DNA of 64,000 bases from Gigantopelta aegis (Eukaryota; Mollusca; Gastropoda; Neomphalida; Peltospiridae). The stretch is taken from assembly GCF_016097555.1 (NCBI RefSeq), contig NC_054708.1, forward strand, positions 23,921,916 to 23,985,915, given 5' to 3'. The notes under the pieces are model-generated. The model ran no database searches, had not been told where the DNA came from, and saw only the letters and a list, made by a program, of their open reading frames with translations. Shown one piece after another: positions 58,601 through 64,000 of this stretch (position 1 is the first letter of the stretch; each line of letters begins with the position of its first letter). The translations under genes were made by a program, and so were the position numbers.

Positions 58601-59108
58601 TTCCGTTGGTGGGCCCATTGGGCTATTTCTTATTCCAGCCAGTGGAGCATTCTTATTCCAGCCAGTGCTCCACAACTGGTGTAATAAAGGCTGTGGTATG
58701 TACTATCCTGTCTGTGGGATGGTGCATATAAAAGATCCCTTGCTGCTAATCGGAAAGAGTAGCCCATGAAGTGGCGATAGCAGGTTTCCTCTCTCATATC
58801 TGTATGGTCCTTAACCATATGTCTGACACCATATAACCGTAAATAAGTTGTGTTGAGTGGGTCGTTAAATAAAACATTTCCTTCCTACACTAAGCTACAT
58901 CATACCCCTCCAGATGAATAAGGTTTTTATTTTATATTTGGTGTAAAATCTTAACCATTAACCGTATCCTTCTTCTTTTTCAGGTATTCCTCTTGTGTAT
59001 GAATTAAATAAAGACCTCAGGCCTGTTAAGCATTACTATTTGGCTGACGAAGCGCAAGTGAAGGCTGCTATGGATAAAGTGGCTGCTCAGGGAAAGGCTA
59101 AGAAATGA
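49499..59108 (+). CDS. PGAM1: Phosphoglycerate mutase (2,3-BPG-dependent), complete 6-exon gene
   Basis: Cytosolic glycolytic enzyme interconverting 3- and 2-phosphoglycerate through a phosphohistidine. Exons 49499-49627, 53867-54076, 55206-55289, 55867-55965, 57301-57409 and 58984-59108 join in frame with GT/AG borders to give 251 aa; animal PGAM1/2 are about 254 aa. Visible family residues: the RHGES motif with phospho-acceptor His11, Arg62, Glu89 in LNERHYGG, Lys100, Arg116-Arg117, and the second catalytic His184 in AHGNS. The protein ends in AAQGKAKK, as in vertebrate PGAM. The three-residue shortfall falls in the loop after IWRRSYD (exon 3). The start at 49499 is chosen because [12 protein letters not shown] aligns with the family N terminus; the frame is also open upstream to an ATG at 49424. 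The gene probably predates the vertebrate PGAM1/PGAM2 split, so the symbol is nominal. Introns carry SINEs, a solo LTR and a perfect hairpin. Confidence 0.97.
49995..52484. mobile_element. Inverted-repeat element split by a solo LTR
   Basis: Arms of about 95 bp: left from AAGTAGGCCTCTAGAAG (49995) to about 50090, right the complementary set 52370-52484. Shared words: GTCGATCTCGCCC, TGGCGAGATAGCC, GCCGTACAT on the left and their slightly diverged complements on the right. Without the LTR the element would be about 1.24 kb. No transposase. Superfamily unknown. Confidence 0.75.
50446..51694 (+). mobile_element. Solo LTR (copy 2), in PGAM intron 1
   Basis: 1249 bp, starting TGTCACGGGG and ending CCGTGACA (perfect 8-bp inverted ends), with a 5-bp target duplication GACAC (50441-50445, 51695-51699). 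Same internal 107-bp repeat as copy 1. It is inserted inside the element at 49995-52484. Confidence 0.93.
53867..54076 (+). CDS. PGAM1: PGAM exon 2 (residues 44-113)
   Basis: Follows the acceptor TTGTTTCAG. Encodes [15 protein letters not shown] through GEAQVK, with Arg62, Glu89 and Lys100. Donor GTGGGA. Phase 0 at both ends; 70 codons. Confidence 0.97.
54195..54506 (+). mobile_element. SINE-A, full length, 10-bp target duplication
   Basis: TTTTAGATTT at 54185-54194 and 54507-54516. Head GGGACGGAACATAGCCGAAT, B-box GGCTCGATCCC; ends in AACAAAACAAAC. In PGAM intron 2, about 110 bases after exon 2. The rest of intron 2 (54517-55205) shows nothing. Confidence 0.95.
55206..55289 (+). CDS. PGAM1: PGAM exon 3 (residues 114-141)
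   Basis: Acceptor TTTGTTAG, donor GTATGG. Encodes [13 protein letters not shown] through KDRKYA. The substrate-loop region is three residues shorter than in vertebrates, which accounts for the 251 versus 254 aa total. Confidence 0.96.
55867..55965 (+). CDS. PGAM1: PGAM exon 4 (residues 142-174)
   Basis: Acceptor TTTTTGTAG, donor GTGTGT. Encodes [16 protein letters not shown] and then [13 protein letters not shown]. Phase 0, 33 codons. Confidence 0.96.
57301..57409 (+). CDS. PGAM1: PGAM exon 5 (residues 175-210 plus one base)
   Basis: Acceptor TGTGTTTCAG, donor GTATGT. Carries the second catalytic histidine in [14 protein letters not shown]. The exon ends in phase 1, and the Gly of NIPTG is completed by exon 6. 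Confidence 0.97.
57889..57969. repeat. Perfect 36-bp-arm hairpin in PGAM intron 5
   Basis: Left arm 57889-57924, 9-base loop 57925-57933, right arm 57934-57969. The arms are exact reverse complements over all 36 bases and pairing stops at both ends. AT-rich. Not part of any SINE or foldback element recognised here. Confidence 0.9.
58008..58327 (-). mobile_element. SINE-A variant with a different tRNA-like head
   Basis: 13-bp duplication TGGATTATAAGAA at 57995-58007 and 58328-58340. On the minus strand the head reads GGCGGGATTTAGCTCAGTCG with the B-box GGATCGAACC, closer to a tRNA than in the other copies. The tail is SINE-A. Confidence 0.94.
58541..58885 (+). mobile_element. SINE-B, full length, 9-bp target duplication
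   Basis: TACACTAAG at 58532-58540 and 58886-58894. Head GGGCGGGATGTAGCTCAGTG; a short internal duplication of CTTATTCCAGCCAGTG; ends CATTTCCTTCC. About 100 bases before PGAM exon 6. Confidence 0.95.
58984..59108 (+). CDS. PGAM1: PGAM exon 6 (C terminus)
   Basis: Acceptor CTTTTTCAG. Completes [15 protein letters not shown] and ends VAAQGKAKK with TGA at 59106-59108. The flexible lysine-rich tail is typical of the family. Confidence 0.97.
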
Positions 59109-60185
59109 ACATGTTTCAAACGTTGTCCGTGCTTGTGTACATTATTATACAGCCCTTGTTAAACGCATGTAGTTTACAACTGTTACAGTTATTGCTTGAT
59201 ATAAGTTATGAATGTTTTAAACCAATATTTTCGTTGTATTAGCAGGGATTGAAATGTGCTAAGACCTTGTCTATTGCTTGGAAAGTGAGAAAAGTTCAGC
59301 ATGTAAAGGAATACGAGTTATGTTATGCAGATATAAACTGGCATAAAACAAAAGGACACATGCCTTCTTCACATTTCTTTAAAAAAAAAAATAGGTTGGA
59401 GAAGAAATAGCAACAGTTAATGAAAATACGCCAGTTGCTAACTTATTTTAACATTTTTATTGGTGCACCCATGTACAACTGTAAGGAAAATCATTCTTGC
59501 TACTTGGGGAAAATCTGGATAATGCATTGTGTGAAATGTATATAGGTATAAATAGATCTGAATTAAGGAAATGTGCTTGATTCATATATGTACAGGTGTA
59601 CACTTGTAGACATGAAAGGATTTAGAAGTATTTAATGATAAAACATTCTGAAACAAAGTGTAAGAAGAAATGAGGAGAAATGATCTTTGTGGACGTTTTA
59701 ATCCTTGTATTACTAGTACTGTGTTGGTAGGATCCCAGTATAGTTGTACTATTAATGTACATAATTTCCTGTATGTACATACATGAGCATTGGCCCAATC
59801 TGATCGACTGCTCATATCTCCATGCATTAAACAATTTTGCTGATTGCAAGTGCTGAACACTGTTATTTTAAAATTATTTTATAGTGAAAGTTTTGAACAC
59901 TTTGTTAATTTTAAATTATTTTACAGTGTAAATGTTAGAAATATGTGCAGATACTCTCTCCATAAGAAGAGCTTTATTTGAAGTCAATATGTTATGTTTT
60001 GTAGTGTGTAATTTATAAGCAATTTGCTGTTAAAAAGGATTTTAGACTCTGTTAAATGTTGACAATGTACATCTAACTTTGTAACCAATATTATATCAAC
60101 TGACTCATAAAACCACCCATTTATACTCTGTTATAATTCTCTGTTTGTCTTTCCTATTTCAGTATTTTAATGAAATAGAAAACAA

Positions 60186-60191
60186 AATAAA
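60186..60191 (+). terminator. Probable PGAM poly(A) signal AATAAA
   Basis: First canonical AATAAA after the PGAM stop, implying a 3' UTR of about 1.1 kb. A variant ATTAAA at 59826-59831 could give a shorter form. No other gene signal lies between the stop and this site. Confidence 0.5.
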
Positions 60192-60199
60192 ATTCTTAC

Positions 60200-61012
60200 T
60201 TGAAAAATTGTGAGTCAGATTATAGGAAATCAATATACTATATACTATATAAGTATATACTTATAGAATCCATTTTGTTTTCTTTTTAAACCTAATGAGT
60301 AAAAACTATTTTTAAATGAAATAAGATTCTTGAAAATTCATAATGATAAAATGATATTTTTTTAATGGGTCTTGTTTGTGAGTTAAACACACTTATATTA
60401 AAAAAAGTGCAGTGTTTAGTGTGCTTATTAACCTGTCAGCATTTGTCCCACATTCAGAATGTGTAATAAGTGTCAAAAAGAAATCCCCCTCCCAACTATA
60501 TCGCAAGATTTTGAATAAAATAGAAACAACGCAAAATATCAATAAAATAATTATTTAATTTTCAAAATATTTCGCCACTTGTTTTGTTGCATATTTATAC
60601 TGCTTATTTCATTGTTTTCTTCATCTAAAAGGAAAGTTAATTGTTATGAACATATGTGTTGTTTTGTGCTGTTTTCTGCACTTAGCAACAAGTTATATTG
60701 GCCACATAATTGTGTTCTCTCCATCTTTATTACATGTTCCCTAATGTCATTAAACTTTTTAAATAGCATTTTTGTATTGTTTCTCGTTGTTTTGTTAGAG
60801 CAGGATTTGTAGGATAATCATTTCACGAGCCATATAAACATGATCCGAAATGGTAGCGAGATTAGTGTCCTATTTATTATCCATAATCGATTTTAATTTA
60901 TATCACTCATTGATGATGTCATTGTTCAGTGAGAAGACGTAGATGATAAGAACCACAATATTTTTAACCATATGGGTAATAATAAAGGGATAACAAGCTT
61001 CCATTTCAAATC
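60200..61012. other. No gene seen downstream of PGAM
   Basis: AT-rich, no element ends. The short open frame near 60579 is hydrophobic by composition only. Confidence 0.45.
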
Positions 61013-61514
61013 AAACAAGTTTTATTTAAAGACACTACTAGAGCACATTGAGATTTTAATCATCGGCTATTAGATGTCAAAGATTTGGAAATTTTTGACA
61101 CAGTCTTAAGGGAAACTCACTACATTTTTCCATTAGCTGCAAGGGATCTTTTATATGCACTTTCCCACAGACAGGACATCCCATACCATTACCTTTGATA
61201 TACCAGTTGTAGGCACTGGTTGGGGAAAAAACCTATTGGAGAATGAAATAGAAAATAGGAAGTGATTTATTTAACGATGCACTCAACACATTTTATTTAT
61301 GGTTATATGGTGTCAGACATAGTTACGGGCCACACAGATATTTGAGGGAGGAAACCTGCTATTGCCACTTCATGGCCTACTCTTTTTCGATTAGCAGCAA
61401 GGGATCTTTTATATGTACCATCCCATAGACAGGATAGCACATACCACGACCTTTGATATACCAGTTGTAGGCACTGGTTGGGGAAAAAAACTATAAGAGA
61501 AGGAGTCCATTGCA
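61013..61514 (-). mobile_element. SINE-A variant and SINE-B, adjacent, both antisense
   Basis: 61013-61243 carries the A tail (CACTACTAGAGCACATTGAG); 61259-61514 carries the B tail (TTTATTTAACGATGCACTCA). Both end in the same core variant GTAGGCACTGGTTGGGG. Confidence 0.83.
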
Positions 61515-61915
61515 TAAATCAAGCTAATTCTCACCCAGTGTCCGGAGAATTAGACAATACCGTATTCTGGTATTAAAAATTACCGCTATCCTTGTTAAAG
61601 AATACACAAAGAGAAAGAAATATTGTAATAAATAAATACCAATTTGGCTATTATAAAATATTACATATTTTGTAAGGATTACAAGTCACTGTCAAAAGAC
61701 ATCGATACATAAGGTCCAGCGACAATTAAAATACACCTACTATCACATAGGTAAAACATATTTACATACGTACATTAGCTGACCCTGTACGAAACGCACA
61801 AATGTTTTTCTAAGCACGGTGAACAGAGGTCAGATTAATAAAGCAAAACAAAATCCACATAACGCACTCAACACATTGATAGACATCATCCGACGCCTTT
61901 GATAAACAATCCCTT

Positions 61916-62300
61916 GCTGTCATTTCTCGCTCCAGCCAGTGCACCCCGACTGGTACATCAAAGGCCGTGGTATGTGCTATCCTGTCTATGGGATGGTGCA
62001 TCGAAAAGAGTAGCATATGAAGTGGCGACAGCGGGTTTCCTCCCTCAATATCTGTGTGGTCCTTGACCATATGTCCGACACCATATAACCGTAAATGAAA
62101 TGTGATGAGTGCGTCGTTAAATAAAACATTTCCTCCTCCTTCCCTTGCTGTCAGTTGGATACAGTAGCCCATTGCTTGGCAGCAGCGAGTTTCCTCTCTA
62201 ATACCAGTGTGGTCCTTAACCATATATCCGACGCCATGGTATTATAACCGTAAATTTTTGACTGTGTCTTTAAATAAAACATTGCTTCCTTCTTTCCCTG
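61916..62300 (+). mobile_element. Two SINE-B copies in tandem
   Basis: 61916-62140 from the core to CGTTAAATAAAACATTTCC, then 62142-62300, a second B tail (AGTAGCCCATTGCTTGGCAG to TTTAAATAAAACATTGC). Confidence 0.8.
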
Positions 62301-62451
62301 CTACATCAGTTGTGCAGCACTGGCTGGAACTAGAAGTAGCCCATATGGACCAAACGATGGTCCAGGCTATTGGCCATTTGAATTGTAAATTGTAAAGAAT
62401 GTTGCAAATTTCAGAACAATATTCAATACTGAAAGTTGAATCTTGGTTTAT

Positions 62452-62744
62452 GAGAAGTTTATTTTGTTTAACGACACTACTGGAGCACACTGATTTATTA
62501 ATCATCGGCTTTTGGATGTCAAACATATGGTCACTTTGACACCCGCGACATTTTCCCATTAGTAGCGAGGGATCTTTTATATGCACCATCCCACAGACAG
62601 GATAGCACATACCACAGCCTTTGATATACCAGTCGTGGTGCACTGGCTAGAGCGAGAAATAGCCCAACAGGCCCACTGACGGGGATCGATCCTAAACCGA
62701 CCGCGCATCAAGCGAGCGTTTTACCACTGGGCTACGTCCCGCCC
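62452..62744 (-). mobile_element. SINE-A, full length, 10-bp target duplication
   Basis: CTTGGTTTAT at 62442-62451 and 62745-62754. Complete from tail to head (GGGATCGATCC, GGGCTACGTCCCGCCC on the plus strand). Confidence 0.96.
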
Positions 62745-62754
62745 CTTGGTTTAT

Positions 62755-64000
62755 CAAAGCAATATTGAATGTTGAATATTGACCTATCTTGCGCTTCTCC
62801 TCTAGGTCCTACCACTTGGCTATAGATACATCTAATACACACAGACGATGTTTCAGAGCAAGAGTAAACATCACCCCCAAATAAACTGCTGCTACACAGC
62901 ATATTATCACCTGTGTGTTTAAAACCTCACGAATATAAATATCAAAAGATTAAAGTTTGTTTTGTTAAATAAATATCAAAAGATTAAAATTTGTTTTGTT
63001 GAACGGAGACCAGGGGAACTGTCCAACCAAACAATTTGTTTACAATTTTTATCAATGAAGTGCACTTTTAGAATTGATCCATGTGCCTCTTTGTCCTTGG
63101 TCCCTTCCCTAAAATATTTTCCGGGTCCACCCATGGACTGCGTCAGTAAATTCGGTCATCTATTATCAATGGAAAGCAACCGAAAAGAAACGAAGACAAA
63201 AACAGTCAAATTTCATCATGTAGACTGCTTTTAAATATCACGATGACAAATACATGTATTACAAGCAATAGTTTATATACGTAAAAGCTGCCGACACATT
63301 ATCGTGAGATTTGTTTTGACCTCCTGCCCCATTTGACGTAGATAAATTCCTGAATAGCGAGTGGCGACAATTTTTCATAATATCTATAAACAGGCGTGGC
63401 CATTGTATTGATACAAATACAGCGTGGCAAGTATAATAGGTTTACTCCTGCGAGTGCGAATACTTTTTACATCCTCATATACCACTAGAGTTTCGAGCAT
63501 GTCCGTCCCGGGACCTGTCTCTGGATAGCCAGGGGCTTGTCCCGGGACAGAAAAAAATTAAGCGGACAAAAATTAAATAGTGGGCCTTTAAAATTTTGAT
63601 GCGTATTCCTAATTAATATAATTAATAAAGAAAACTCTACTCATTAAATGTGGTCGCTAGATTAGATCGGGTGGTCAAAAAGAAATTAGATAAGATCGGT
63701 GGCCTGACTTGGAATGGAGAGGGTGTGTGTGTGTGTGTGTGTGTGTGTTAGAGTTGAAAATAGGCAGAATTTTGAAAATAGCAATTAGTAAAAAAGTTAA
63801 TAGAATTAAAAAAAAAAACAAGAAAAAAGTTACAAGCCAAAAATAAAAAGAATTGACTGCTCGGTCGAATATTTATATAATTTGGAGCATTTTAGAAGGA
63901 CAGTCCAAAATTAAATAAGAGAAAAAAGAGAGGATCGGACTATTTAATAATATTAAAAAAAGAAAGTAATTTCGACAAACTTTTGAACGAAGGTCTAAAA
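62755..64000. other. No gene seen to the window end
   Basis: Short SINE tail fragments near 62953-63005, a GTCCCGGGAC palindrome occurring twice (about 63506 and 63530), and (GT)n at 63722-63749. No exon recognised. Confidence 0.5.

Larger units (their letters stand above)
57410..58983 (+). other. PGAM intron 5
   Basis: Contains a perfect 36-bp hairpin (57889-57969), a minus-strand SINE with a 13-bp target duplication (58008-58327) and a plus-strand SINE-B with a 9-bp target duplication (58541-58885). Introns 3 and 4 (55290-55866, 55966-57300) show only a short SINE core near 55397-55470 and a C-tract (57059-57078). Confidence 0.75.

Overview
The window looks like nuclear DNA of a mollusc. 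It has AT-rich intergenic DNA, short exons in long repeat-filled introns, and a dense load of tRNA-headed SINEs, foldback elements and long microsatellites. Species assignment is inference: no marker gene is present, and the SINE sequences are recognised only as mollusc-like.

Two ordinary genes can be read exon by exon. On the minus strand, 42951 down to 25239, lies a complete 11-exon ZFYVE27 (protrudin) gene encoding 365 aa, with reticulon-like hairpins and a C-terminal FYVE finger. On the plus strand, 49499 to 59108, lies a complete 6-exon cofactor-dependent phosphoglycerate mutase gene encoding 251 aa. All joins keep frame and use GT/AG borders. Two weaker coding signals are an orphan minus-strand terminal exon with its own poly(A) signal (18198-18402) and a signal-peptide/Ig-like fragment present in two copies (5146 and 12032).

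The rest is mobile and repetitive DNA. Positions 1804-14432 are a tandem segmental duplication (unit A about 1804-9252, unit B about 9252-14297) whose borders are all (GA)n tracts. Unit B preserves the empty sites of a Tc1 transposon (7082-8629, intact transposase) and of a SINE (4054-4363, 11-bp target duplication) that are present only in unit A. The last ZFYVE27 intron holds a three-level nest: a TTAA-flanked element (26486-30518) contains a DIRS-type tyrosine-recombinase element (26657-29264) with perfect 146-bp inverted terminal repeats and a readable internal complementary region, plus a further foldback (29384-30008). A long-armed foldback (30603-31295) lies beside it. PGAM intron 1 carries an inverted-repeat element (49995-52484) split by a solo LTR (50446-51694). 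A second solo LTR of the same family lies at 45683-46933. Both have perfect 5-bp target duplications.

Decayed mariner (44447-45486) and Tc1-like (48097-49089) transposases lie between the two host genes. Three SINE families, called A, B and C here, are scattered throughout; at least ten copies have clear target-site duplications. Positions 14433-25238 and 60200-64000 hold almost no recognisable coding sequence.
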